Shown: piece after piece, positions 44,045-56,880 of the stretch
Layout of the letters: each line of letters starts with the position of its first letter
Position numbering within the stretch: the first letter of the stretch is position 1
Assembly (NCBI RefSeq): GCF_026151205.1
Contig: NC_087082.1
Location: forward strand, 3,128,001 to 3,192,000
Origin: Bolinopsis microptera
Lineage: Eukaryota > Ctenophora > Tentaculata > Lobata > Bolinopsidae
Reading direction: 5' to 3'
Length of the DNA: 64,000 nt
Made by a program: the position numbers and the translations under genes
The notes under the pieces: model-generated
The model's input: only the letters and a program-made list of their open reading frames with translations
Database searches by the model: none
What the model was told of the DNA's origin: nothing

Positions 44045-44738
44045 TTACTGATCTAAATTGAGAGCAGGTGGCTGAACGGTCACATGATCAATGAGTCCAA
44101 TTCCTTAGCTTGCTCACTCCGACATATAAGTGTCTCTCTCCACTTCGACTTCTCTATCTCCTCTAAAGTTTTCCCAGTGTGATTCCACATATATGGTAAT
44201 CAGATGGTTTCGTAAGTACATTTTTCAGCGCTTGGATAGCGATGTTCGGAGGCTTGACCCTGCGCCGCCACAGAAGGCTGATGTACCATGATAGGGAGAT
44301 GTGCGAAGTGAGTACCTCATACGGGTGCGCCCGCGCACAACAGTAGAGATTGCAGCGCTCATTGCTCGTCCTATACACAATGTGCTGAAGGGGGCTGTAC
44401 GTACAGGCATGGTGTCGTATATAGCCAGACCAGCGCTGACCAACCACCAGGACTGTTGATGTACATACTGATAGGTTCAGTGTGTTGCTCACCTTGGAGG
44501 TGCAGCAATGTCCTATAACTTAGTCCTGCTCGAGGTGGGTCCTCTATTGTGCATTATTACAGATATCCTCTCTGCCAAGGAGGCCTGGAGAAGAGATCTA
44601 CGCGCGCTCTCCCCACCTGTATTCTCTACAATACAGGACCAAAGTGAACGTTTCTAGATGGAGTAGTCTGGGAGAGGGAGGTCTGGGAGGGGAAATCGAG
44701 GGGAGCTGGGTCTGTGGAGAGGTGTGGAGTTTCTGCAT
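44045..44738 (-). CDS. CLPP: ATP-dependent Clp protease proteolytic subunit (ClpP), intronless and frameshifted
   Basis: ClpP is the serine peptidase that stacks into a tetradecamer with the ClpX unfoldase, in animals in the mitochondrial matrix. The family is readable in order on the minus strand by moving between frames: GERA...LFSRLL (about 44,610), EPISMYINSPGG (44,465), AGLAIYDTM, LCIG, SLLLCAGAP, MRYSL, IMVHQPS with the catalytic His (44,270), GQAS, AIQA, then KTLEEIEKS (44,160), EQAKEL and LIDHVTVQPP before TAA at 44045. The catalytic Ser block is garbled. ATG at 44738 begins a stretch rich in Pro, Ser and Thr with few acids, plausible as a presequence. Length matches ClpP. There is no intron, unlike the nearby Piezo gene. 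It could be a processed copy, or a live gene in raw sequence. Confidence 0.8.
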
Positions 44739-45400
44739 GCTAGACCTTGGTCTGATTAGATGTTTTAACATTGCTACTGAATGATGTCGTAGTATACCAG
44801 CTATTGTGTGGTACGTTTTTACATTGAAACGATTTCAAGACAAATAACAAATATGGCCGAAGTTTATGGTTTATAAGAAATAGTTTTGAAGAATGGATGT
44901 TTGAACTCAGCATACTTATAATTGATAATGATATCCAGAATCATACTTGGATCATGGAGTTGAAGATATTACTCATGAGTCATTAATTATATTGAGCTCT
45001 TAACAAATAAATCACAAAGTTATTAACATAAATTATGCTTATATGTAGATTATATATAAATGATATTCCAAATAATTAATTTTTATAACCAAAGCATGTC
45101 CCATTTCAAGCAAATAACCATTCAAATTAAAAGCTCCTTTAAATCAAGATTAACCTAACATTAGAATAGCTCCAATAGCAAAATCGTGCTCAAAAATAAT
45201 ACTTATTATACATAATAAACCTATCTAAATCCCCACATAAAAAAAGTTGACACAACAAAAAAAGGCAGAATAACAGCAAAGTTAACGGCTGCATAAATAA
45301 TAATATAATATTTCCCACGCTAATCATAATTAATGATATGATATATCTGTCAATCGGTAATCGCCAAAATTTAAGTCAATAAATTAAACCTCCTTATTTT
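44739..45400. other. AT-rich gap upstream of ClpP, no gene seen
   Basis: Homopolymer-rich noncoding text. Nothing recognisable as a promoter. Confidence 0.5.
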
Positions 45401-48400
45401 GGGGATAGTTAATCTTTACAGATTCACCCCTTAGCAAACAGATTGTAATGATACTCTTTACAAGATCACCCTATATCTTGACAAGAAATGTCATCCAGAA
45501 CTTCTGGGAAATTTCTTGAAAAGGTTTCCTCTCCGATTTTTTCATGAATAAAGTTCAGATCCCAATAGAGCTGCTCTGTAACCGGATATGACCTTCTCCA
45601 CAGAGAGAAGAAAAGTAGAACTCTTTGGACAGCTCAACTTGGTTCTCTCTCCACAATTGCAGTAGGATTTTCAGACGAAACAATGCTGTCAGTAAGCTCC
45701 TAGACAGCGCAGAAAGCTGCGATACATCTGTTGGACTGTGGCTGCATCATTAGATTTCCATCCGTTGGCAGAAGATCTAGTATAATAGTATAAGCAAGAC
45801 CTTTTCCACGATTTCTCTCCCAATAACCCATCAAGGTTCCAAACAATTCTTGAAAACTCTCATTTTAAAATGGTTTTCCCCCCAAAAAAAGAGGGTGTAC
45901 AGACGAATGAGATATTGGAACGTGGATGCCATGTAACTTGTTCCTCGCCTGGTAACCTTAAACAAACCATATCCTCTCAATTCTGTTTGTCAAAATCGTG
46001 CATAGAACGATTTAAGCTGAAGAAGTGAGCTTATCAGAGGAGAGCCGTCTAGTTGATTGAGAGATCTGATTAGGAAGTTAGAGTTTTAAGTAACAATTCT
46101 GGGTTGCCCTTATATGCAAGCAGAAATCGGAGTGAACAGCTCTTTGAAACATGATTTGTAGGGAGGAACAGGCATTTCTAGGACTAACAGGACTCCAGGG
46201 AATGCTCTGACAAAAAGAGGCACTTTTAGCTGAAGTACTGAAGGATAAGGTGCTTTGTATACAAGAGACTGCACACTTTCATAGGCCACATCGTTTGCTT
46301 GCTTTGTCAGTGGACTGAGGTTTTGTATATACTAGATGATCTTCTTCGCCTATCGACAACTTAGATAGAAAAAAAAAAAAAAAATAAAAAAGGAGTGTGG
46401 AGAAGAACTATACCTTCCTCTAACTATTTATGAAGTGTGTATTACAGACAAATTTGTTCTTCTGACAGCGAGTGATACACCATGGTTGAGAACAGTTCTC
46501 ACACTGGGATGTCACCTCATCGCATCAATCGATCAACAGCTTCATCAGCAATAGGAAGGTTTCAACAAGCCTCAAGATGCAGTGAACTAATGACTTCTCT
46601 TGATCGGAACACCTTATCGTGTCTTTGATTGAATACGAAGCGGTAGAAACGAACTGGTATGTATGGAGGAATAAATTGGGACAAGAATCTGCCTGGCTTG
46701 AAGCGGTACTGATTCGTAGGCATCAAACTGACTTAGATTCAGGTTCTTGATTGCGCAAATAACTCAGGTGAAATACTGTTGTTATTGAATCCTCAGCTTG
46801 TGCAAGGATTTCTCCGTATTCTCTGTTTTATTCACCAAGTTCATCGATTCGCTATTCTATTCGCCTCTGTCCTCTTATTCCATTGAAGTCAAAAGGCTCT
46901 GAACTTGGCCCAGAGCAGCAAACCACGTAACAAGTGATTCATAAATCTGATCAACACCTGCAGAATCCTGACTTCTTTCAAGAAGCTCATGATCGTAAGT
47001 ATCCATCTTAGAGTTGTTCTTAGCAAATTGGGACACTCAGCTCAACAATTGTCCACTAATAGCATAAGATACCGCTATGAGATCGTTTCTTCACGATTTC
47101 CAATTGCTTTCAAGAAGTCTGTTCGTAACAACGAGTAAATCTATCAGATCATTAGAACCCGTCCTAACTTTTTAATAGAATACAGTGAAACAGCTCTTTT
47201 AATCGGTATGCCTTTTCAGAGTTAGTTTCCTCTTGTATTAGTGAACTACTGTAGTTGGATAGTGTATTGTGGTAGGACAAGGACGGCAAAAGGGTTCCGG
47301 AATGTGAGCAAATCTTTGGTACAGAGAGATGCCGATGTGTAATCAATATTATTTGTTTATGTATTCGCGCCTTATTTCTCTTTATTCTGGTTCAAGGGCA
47401 AACTCTTAAAACCAAAAAGCATACAACCGGGTCTTCATCCTCTGCGCATGGAAAAGCTGCAGTTTCAAGGCTGATGGACGAGAAACTGTGAGTTTCAGCA
47501 GCAATGATTTATCCTTAAAATCTAGACAATCAGTCTGCTTTAAAGTTTGTTGATTTGTCTTTCAGTATTTTATTGATAACTTCAGTGATAGCTGCTGTTA
47601 AATTCCTCAATGGATATCTTACCGCAAACTGACTGATATTCATTTTTTTCAGGCTGTAAGCCTGACCATGAAAACTCTATACACTTCTAACATACAGCTT
47701 GTTCTCATTCATGTAGCATACACCTGTTTCAACACCATATGGACTTCCCCCCCCACCCTCCCCCCATTCCAAAAAACTGAGTGTGAAAATTGCTCTATCC
47801 TGCAATACAAAATAGTATTCTCCTAGTTCTGCATTTTCCAGTAACGACTCACCATCTGTCCGTCACATTAACATGATAACATCGTGACAAACCCTTCGTC
47901 TGTAAAAAGCGGGAAGAGGATGTGGTTCAGAAAGCGCGGCAGAAAACGTTAGGAACCCTCTGTTCTGGCACAACTCACGGAGTAGGCAGTGTGGTCCCTG
48001 ATCTGTCCATGCATTTGTCCGTTCGATAACAGCGGTTTGCTGCAAGTCCAAAAATCTTTAGGTAATAGAAGAGCCATGAAGCCAAGTGCTTCTAGAGTAT
48101 GAGGCAAGCATGTCATCACAATAGAGTCTTTAAAGGCTATATTAGCGCCATAATAGGACCGCCAAGTTCAAATAGTTACACTTAGTCCAGTTGAAAGACT
48201 CTGTACTTCTTGAACTATGTTGTTCCGAAGAACAGCCCCTCGCTTAAAAGCTTCTACTTCATGCTGTACCTGTAATTGTTTTTAATTTAACAAACAAAAC
48301 TTGTAGGACGAAGGTAGGACGTACAGGTAAAAAAAGGATTCAATAACAAGCATAGTGAAGTATTATACTGAAAATCTTTTACCTGATACGATTTCACGAA

Positions 48401-49500
48401 CATAATCGATCGTGGTCAGGAATCTAATGAAGTTTTGGCAGAAAGCTCTAGAGATTAAATTGAATTTAGGAAAGAAAAAACACCGCAGGTTTGGGAACAA
48501 TATTTGGCTGATGCAAAAAATTGAGACAATAATATGACATTGATTAGATGTCCTCAATAATTTTGTATGTGTTCGTCAATAGTACTGCTATAAACTCAAT
48601 AAAATTATCACTTAGTTAAACACGTAAGAAAGTCCAGATGCTTGAATCAAACATTCACTCAAACTTCAATAGACAAACTTCTCAAACACTTTTACTGTTA
48701 CTTTAAAACCCTCAGAGTCTCCTGGCAGGATCCTCAAAATATTAACATCACAATCTATAACTACACACACAATTAAGCCCAAAATATCTTAAACGACTCT
48801 CTTCCTCGATAACATGAGCTAACCACCATCAGTCCCCAAAATCAACACTGAATAAGTAGACACTGAGGAACAGATTTTCCTCATGATTTGTGTCGTGTGT
48901 CTCATGGTTATTGTTCTGAGCCACTCCACGTCAAACGTCTAGAACTAGATTCTTAAAGTTAAGCTGGCAACAAAGTAAAATCTCTATAGACTGAAACATC
49001 AGTCAATACAGTGTGACGTCTCTGCCCTAATCTTTGGGCACTATCGAGGAGACGGCATCAATTCTTTGTGGCGACATTTCTAGAAATTGATGATTTTAAC
49101 AGTTCTGAGCTCCTCCCAAAAATTCTTTCAAACTCCGTTTACTGATGCAATAATATGATTGACTGGTACAAATTGACAATGATATGTTGCAAGTGATTTG
49201 TATATCGGCACTCTGATGTACCTGTTTTTCCAATTAAATAACAATTTATCCTTAAGAACATTCTTCATGCACATTGACATGATTCCCAGCCGTTTATGCT
49301 ACTTTTGGCTCTGAGATTTCATTCGGTAGCATCATTTAGTTGCAGTTGACTTTTCATGGCTATATTGGATTCAAACATTTCATCAATAGTACAGTATTGT
49401 CTATACAGATGGACATCTTGATAAGTTTGCCCGGCATATTTCATGAACAGGCTGATCTTGTCCTATTATGTTAATGTATTTTTCTTCTTGAAGAAGATCC
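45400..49500 (-). CDS. Broken coding region for an unrecognised protein or proteins
   Basis: On the minus strand, short stretches with protein-like composition alternate between frames, for example SKMDTYDHELLERSQDSAGV followed by DQIYESLVTWFAALGQVQS (around 46,950), SSLIQEETNSEKAYRLKELF (47,200), FLDLQQTAVIERTN (48,040) and TSYMASTFQYLIRLYTLF (45,910). The style is charged and helical. I do not recognise a family. It lies between the RS-repeat gene and ClpP on the same strand. The frames break as often as in ClpP, so the true gene structure cannot be read. Confidence 0.35.
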
Positions 49501-50720
49501 AGTAAATCTTTTCGTTATGTCAATCCGGGAAATATTTGTCTCTCTCGACGGGAATCATCATGAGTTTTTACTATCTTCTCCATTCATTCGGTTCTTTACC
49601 CTATCAGTGGTTGATTATGTCAAGTTAACAGGAGCGGAGCATTGCCTTTAGAATATGTTTTCGTTAGTAAAATTCGTCTTCTCTGACAGAGGGTTTACTT
49701 GAGGACTGATTTTCATAAGCTTTTTGTCTTCATTCCTTCTAACTTTGTGTTTAAATTTGTAACCTTTTCAGCATTACCCGAGATTCCGCTTTTAGAATCC
49801 TAGCTGAAGTTGTTCAAGCTTCTTGGTAATTATTTTTACTCTGTAATGATTTGTCATTCGACAGAATCAGTTGTACTTGCGATGCCTCTTTTTCACTGCC
49901 CTTAGTCATATCCTATTCTTTAGACCAATACGGATTCCTTTTTCGTCTAAATCCGCAGGACTTTTAATCTACTAATTTGTCTGACTTCTCTGTTATCATT
50001 CTGGGACACTAATCTTTTATATGCTTAATTTCGGGACTTTTGATCGAGATCTTTGTCTGTCTTCTTTGTTATCACTTTTGGACACTGAATCTTTTCTATA
50101 TTTATATTTTCCGGACTTTTTGATCGTGATCTACTGCTTTTTTTCTTTGCGTGGACTGCTAGATACAGTTGCCGGACGAGGTCTATAGATCAATTCGGAA
50201 GTGGCAGATTTTTCGAGGACTTTTTGATTTGATCATGAGGACTCTTTTCGATTTTGATGGGAGTTAATTTCTTTAAGTAGGTGCTCTAAAATGAGAAGAA
50301 TTTCCTTTGGGTCTTTATCACTGGACGAGTGATCTTTGATTTGTTGTTCTTAAATCTTGCTTTCATTTTATGAAGTGCTTTCGAGTCATCAATCGAAGAG
50401 CTCTCCTTATGACTTGAAAACAGTCTATTGTTCTTTAGAGTCGATTTTTTTCAATGAAGTGCCAGGTGCGAATAGTCATATTCAGGTGTTTTCTCTATTT
50501 TATTTTTAGCTTCCCTTCTTTTCATAAGTATTCGTCCCAGAAATTAATGAATCAGAATCTTGCAATCCACGATCTCTTGCAGAAGGTTGTGTTAGTATTT
50601 GATGATTCATTGAGGGTGGAAGAGATGGGCCAAATCGACTCAGACTGCTTGATGATGTATCTAGCTTTTTCCATCGAATTCTATCTTTACCATGCTGATG
50701 AAAAGTCTGTTTAGATCTTA
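49500..50720 (-). CDS. RS-repeat protein, left palindrome arm (frameshifted)
   Basis: From 50,714 downward the minus strand reads KIEFDGKS-like sequence, PSLPPSMN and DSDSL. From about 50,140 it reads three units roughly 80 bases long built on SRSRSKSPEN and KSDN.ED RQ (near 50,130, 50,045 and 49,965). Serine/arginine repeats of this type are common in splicing factors and nuclear scaffold proteins, but no family is assigned. No frame stays open for the whole unit. The mirror copy is at 63,066-64,000. Confidence 0.5.
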
Positions 50721-51669
50721 CCGATTCTTTATCCTGGGGAATTTAGATTGATGAAAATTGTAAATTTCACTCTGAATATGTTTAGAACATTAAAATAATT
50801 ACACATTCAGTACTAATGATTTCTTATAAACATCTTATACTTTATGAGAGCTTGTGATAACTTGTGATAGGCTCATAATGTGATAGGATCCCTAGATGAT
50901 TGAATTGAAAAGGATAATTTCAAATTTGTTAGTGAATTGCCTATTACTATTATATCAGGCCTAATTTAATATAAGGAGGTTAATAACCTATGAATCGCCG
51001 TAATGTTTGAAAAGAAAATAATTAGTCAACACTGAATTTCATAAATCCTTAAAGTCTGCAGTGAATAAGAGTCAGTTAAATACATACTTTTAAAGATTTT
51101 GATTGACGAATGCAAATAATACTCTTCATTGTAAAAAACTTTCATAAAAAATCATCAAAAACGACATAATAAAAACAATACTTATTATTATTGTTTGATA
51201 CAACAGATTACATTCCCGTTATTTTCACGTAACCTCATTTAATCACGTTTAACAAACATTATTTTAATCTCTATACGAGTTCATATAAATGAAATAGTCA
51301 TATTAGTTTTAACGGTACCCTAACTTAAATTGTTCCATATCCCCCTAGCAGGAAAGTTTAACTTCCCAATTCATTAAATTACACACTAGATGGATTAGAG
51401 AAAGATACCACTTCACAAAAAATTCTTTATAATTTGTTCATAAATACCTAATTTGTTAAACTGTACCTGCCCACATGTTCCTGTATATATACTTAAAGGC
51501 CTGTTCAATTAATTTCAATTAATTAACCATCACAAAAAGAAAGGTATCCCAGTATAGGTTGGAGAAATTATTGAATATTGGCAATGCATTCTTTAATATA
51601 AGGGTGCTAGACTTATTTAAATGTCCCGATGTCTGGAGGTGAGAAATTAAGAGCAGTCCTGGAAAAACA

Positions 51670-53025
51670 ATTTCAATCCAGGAATCCTCTCATTTTCAAG
51701 AAATTGCAACATTTATCATTATATCATCGTTGAAAATCAGTCATCCTCGACTCAGTGTCTGTATCTCAAACACATAGGTTTTAACAAGTCACCAGCGTCG
51801 AATGAGAATAGGGATCCATTAGGTTGAATTCTCAGTCCAACAAGACCTCGAAATATAGGTTGATGAACAACGAGCACTTTATCTTTTACAGCCCATCAAC
51901 TGAGAGTACTGGAGTCATTACAGAAGGACAATGGTTTTGTGTTGGTTTTAAGCCAATCGGATGAATCTATGTCTGCAAACAATCCTTAAACATTCGCTCT
52001 TCCGTACATTTTTATACATTGCTTCTGCCAGCCTCATTGGCTGCCTTCCATGACTATATTACATTTCATTGTATTTTGAGCTACGAATTTCACACGGGGG
52101 TATGTTCTCCATGCCAGTTTTATCACACGACACACAACGATGAAATTACAACTGTTAAACATGCAGCCCATATTAGAGTCAACATCTTTCCAAGACAGGA
52201 ATTTTGACAAACTTACTGTGAGATCTTCAACATCTGACATTTGGCAGAGTCCTCCTGCAATAAAAATCGTTCATATTTCTCGTACAAAGACACTTTCAAC
52301 ACAAGTTCCTTAACTTGAGTAGGGAAGCGCTAAAGATTTCCACATTTGTCATTAGGGCAAAGCAACTGGTTTTATACATTCTTCAGTGTTGATCAATACC
52401 TCACAAATAGCTTTTCATGCATCTTTGCAGCAAGACGTGATCACAGTAAAAATTGCATACAAAGAGATCCTTTGTATTCATCAAAACATACATTACATTG
52501 ATGAGGAGACTGGCTGAACACTGACAATCTCTTTTCATAGTCAAAATAAGCATAAATGCCCAATTATATCTTTGAAATAAATTCAGGACAAAACTAATTT
52601 GTTGGGAAGTTGAAGATAGTTCCAAATGGTCATTCACAAGAAATGAAGTTCCAAGAAATACAAAAATAACATCTTTTGTATCCTCACAATCGGATTTAGG
52701 TGTTCTTGACTTGTTGCAACATATTATCGGGCAACCGATACCAAGAAGAGTTAGCTTTGGAATTGCTGAAGATGGAATACCCGGAGGATTCTCAATTTCA
52801 ATACAATAGGAGGAAGATGCTTGACACTTATAGACAAATTGTATTGTCTGGTTCGTACAAAGATGCGTAGACTATTGGGTATGTGAGAGTCCTCTTGATT
52901 ATCAGTTCCCACTAAATCAAGAGAGGTTGAACATTGGCATTGAACTACCCTGATTTTCATGTCAGTTCCTGAATTCTTTACTATCATATATGCTCTGATG
53001 TGCCATAGTTAATTATTGTTGGGTA
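51670..53025 (-). CDS. RNF14: RNF14-like RWD-RBR E3 ubiquitin ligase, left arm (frameshifted)
   Basis: The family passes ubiquitin from an E2 through a RING1-IBR-RING2 relay to substrates; the N-terminal RWD fold is characteristic of RNF14. On the minus strand, moving between frames: an RWD-like part with a PPG-P-SSAIPKLT segment (about 52,780) and FVFLGTSFLVNDHLE (52,650); RING1 beginning CNVCFDEYKGSLCMQFL (about 52,500); TQVKELV (52,310), then VSLYEKYERFLLQ (52,280); IBR pieces near 52,150; RING2 remnants with GCKR/KCS near 51,890. No intron is apparent. Frame breaks differ from those in the right-arm copy. Confidence 0.8.
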
Positions 53026-56013
53026 ATCAAGATCTTCTTAATTCATCTGCTGAATTGATTAGTAATAAATTATACATCCATGAAATTATTATTGTTACAA
53101 ATACATTGTAAGATGTAATGAGAAAACGAGAAAGTAACATTAAAGTAGAAAGTACCAGAAATTAAGCTTTAGATTGAAAGAAAATGATATTATTCAATCG
53201 AATCAAGGGACACAGGCAAGCGGAAATTAGGTGGAAACAATTCATATGATCAACAATGATATTTTAGAAAAATTGTAAAACGATATAACTTTAACTTTTA
53301 TACTAATATATATTTAATATAATCTATATAATCATATGAATTAGTATATACATATAATTAAATAATGAGATGCAATTGACTGACACAATTATAACCAAGC
53401 AACGAAAATGTCAACTATTAGTGATGCAATCAGCAGAAGAACAATAAACAAGTAAGTAAATGTCAATAATATGTACACTTTAACTGTACAATAAACAAGT
53501 TTTAACTCTGCTTGGAATGGCCAAGAACGCAGGTAATTCTCAAGTGCTACCAAGAATCAAGAACAATACAATTTCGATGAAAACAAAACCCTGGCAGAGT
53601 GGCTTGATAAGTGTTATCTTTAAAGCTTTATTGGTTATTAAAGCGGTTTGTAAGATTATTCAGCTGTTCTATTTGGAATAGCGCATTATATGACGGGTAA
53701 ATCTGAGGTGTAAGAGGAGTACTAGTGTTAAAAAAATCTCCAGAGCTCCCATCGCGCCGGGATGGCAAGAGTCTAAAACTGTTTTAAATTTTAAAGTTGA
53801 ATTAGAAGGATTTAAGAGAGATTCATTCTAAAAGTTTTGTTAATGAATGTTTTTTTTAGACAGTTTATTATAATGTTATAGAATAATTGAGAAAGTTATA
53901 AAGGGGAACCAATTATTAGTTATAATCATGAATTAGGTACGTGGTTTAGTTTTGGGTGGACACTGATTTTACTTTAAATTTAAATATCAAGTATAAGCTC
54001 AAATCTGCTTAAACTCCTAATGAAAACCAATGTCATGGTCACTGGCTCTATTAAATTTCAGACCATCCTCCCCATCTCATTAGCAAGAAGCGTATCAAAA
54101 AAAGCTTTTACTTGAAACCCTGCAATTGGCAACACCTGGGCGTGAAATAGAGTGGCTCCCCCTAAATAGTCGGGGCATTGAACCAGCTTAGTCACTCAGC
54201 ATCCATACATTGCATACAATTATTTTATAAAGCGCTAATTATAACTGTTTCAAAAGCATCTGTCTGAAGTTTCCTGACTGCCGTGTGCTCTTTGGGATTT
54301 ATTTTTGGATTCTATTTTTACATAGATATTGATTTATATTTACCTATAATAGATAATATGCATCGCTATTTTCCATGTCCGCTGAACAAACCTGGCACAC
54401 ATCAAATCTTACTCTAGAAAAACAGAACTCATCAGCCTGTCTGAATCATAAAACTAGTTTACCAGCTACGTTACAGTTTTCATGGGACATCCTTTGACAT
54501 TTGGCCATCACTATCCACTAGGACAATGTATATTTATGGTCCGGAAGGGGGGTCTCCTTGTCCTTGGATCTGTGTATTGATCGTTTTCATAAAATTTCAT
54601 TTGATCACTTGACTACACGTAGGACTCACTTAGAATCACTTAGACTCATCCTATTAAATGTTCAATCCTAACACCACTGGTCATAGTAGGATTTAGCATG
54701 GCACGACTGCTCAAACATAATGTTAAATAGTGTGACATACTATTATATTCTTATAATTATATCATATGCCATGGTGTTTTCTTCATGGAAACGAAAAGTT
54801 TTCAATGAAACGAAAAGTTTTATTTTACATTCCTTAAAGCTGGGAAAAACACCATGCTGCTAGACCTAAGTGGAAAATCCTTATTTACAACGACAAGATG
54901 AGCCTTAACTCTTTCTTAAGTTCACCTCAATGCATCCCATGACAGTTGAAAATTACTACAGCAAAACAGAGCCTTGGTGAAATATGCTGATACAAAAGGG
55001 ACACTGTCCCAATTGAGGATGGAATACAATGCCATCATTAAGCACATTGTGGTAGCTCGCAAATCTCGCTGAAACACAGTTAACAAAAATACAGTAACTA
55101 AATATTCAATTTCATGCCATTTATTTCAGAGAAACAAGTCTACAATAAATCAATTTAATATTTAAGGAATCCTAATTCAATGGGTAGGATGGTTGTCACT
55201 CTTTTAAATAGATCTAGATATAGGTTGACGGGCAAAGAGTGTTAGTGCTGTTCGCTAGTGCTCACACCAACGGCAACCCTAGTTAATTTTTGTATGGACA
55301 CCGGTCGCCATCGCCCCAACCGAAACAAAATTAGGTTGTAGAATTTATTGTAGACTTTTAGTGCAGTGGAGAAGCGGTGTGGTGCATTAAATAGTCGTGA
55401 CAGCATACTGATTTAGGAGTTTTTTTTACGTGAGATAAGGTGTGATATTTTTGGACCTAAAGGCTTTACTAATGGAAACTTTAAATATGGTTATTTTAAT
55501 CATTCATTAATATCAATTAAAAATATATAAATCTGGAATCTGTTCACACTGTGAACCAGTCCTATAAAAATAAAATAAAAAACCTCTTAAATCAAATATT
55601 TAAAACGTATCAATAATGGAATAGCATACAAACGACCAATTGGAGGCATGAGAAGTGCGGCGGGTCATTGCAAAATCAATAATGGAATCAAATATATATA
55701 TATATATATATATTTAAATCTAAAACTATGAGCAAATGAGCAACTGCCTAAACGATGCAGAAGTGAAAACAAACTAATAAATATAGCAATTTCCCTTTAA
55801 ATTCGCAATAAATAAGGAAGTTCAATGTCATTTATAATTCTAAAAAACTTATATGTGACCAGTAAATAAGTTAACTTGGTCGATAGACCCTTACTGTATA
55901 AAATTCTCAATCTAACTTCTTAAACAATAATTAAATTAATTAAAAAACAACAACAACCTTTGGTGTGTAACGAATTGATTAAACAGCCTCATTTGACACA
56001 AATATCTTCATAA
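53026..56013. other. Left arm, noncoding AT-rich part
   Basis: No protein recognised. It includes an (AT)n run at about 55,690-55,712 mirrored near 58,080, a GAAACGAAAAG duplication near 54,790, and TAGTGCAGTGGAGAAGCGGTG near 55,360, which is a useful arm-to-arm landmark. Confidence 0.6.
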
Positions 56014-56880
56014 TACGGGTGGCCCATAAAGTGTTAACCAACACGCAACCTCTTAATAACTCACGTAATTCGTCTCCAATTGCACTAAATATTGCAGAGA
56101 TTATAGATATGGTCAAACTTAGATTTCCTGAAAAGTTTCGTAAGCAAAGAACAATCTACAGTGGGGCGTGGCGTAGACACTCCATCCTTTTTCACTATTG
56201 TCTTCATAATATGAGAAGCGATTTAAGCTAAGAACTCCAAATTTTTTGCACACATTTGCTTGATATTTAAAACCTTTCACAAGTTTCAATTTCATTGTTC
56301 AAAATTTGGCTGAGTTATGACCATTTCAAATTATCGGAAACGTGATCCGCAGCCCTCAGTCAGTGATCTTCTGCACTCAATCAGTGATCTCGTCACCCAT
56401 TCTGATCAAGAGTAAGGAGTTAGCTGTAATAATGAGGTTCTTTAGCTTTACCAAAACATACTGAGGGAGATGAACGACATGATCATGATTGATTGGATAC
56501 GATAATGACTTGATAGAAGGAAAACACCAAATCTTCGTAAAAGTATGGTCCTAGATTCCACGAAGATATGATGGCGCACCAGATCGTGACTTTTTCAGGA
56601 AATCAGGAATCACGGGTCTAAAGTTGGTGTTTCTTTGTGATCCGATAGCCCGGTTAGAAGATCTCGCTTAGGATCGTTGACGGATGTTCTGCTGAGGTCT
56701 AAGGCAGGAGCTGTTTTCGGGTGCAATATAGTGTATCACAAGTCACAAACAACATGGTGATGTTTTATTCGGTCCTCGCAGTTGGTCTTCTGCGACTCTT
56801 CGCCCCGATCGTTTGACAGAATAAGTGAAACTTGTTATGTACTCAGCTTTTAAACGACAATTTCAAATGAAATTCAACCA
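56014..56880 (-). pseudogene. Mariner-like transposase element, left half-palindrome
   Basis: The outer end has a terminal repeat CGGGTGGCCCATAAAGTGTT (56014-56033), the same as the MITE at 34,151. Going inward on the minus strand: a C-terminal tail near 56,200, then SRGILGPYF/WCAISSRGI-type residues near 56,580 (the family's VWCA.S..GI.GP.FFE block of the DDE domain). The half-element stops at the palindrome centre before any N-terminus. Broken frames throughout. Confidence 0.7.

Noticed and set aside
44045-44738. Bacterial contamination to explain intronless ClpP
   Set aside because: The flanks are AT-rich and continuous with animal LINE and RNF14-like sequence. The N-terminus looks like a presequence and there is no bacterial neighbour such as clpX.
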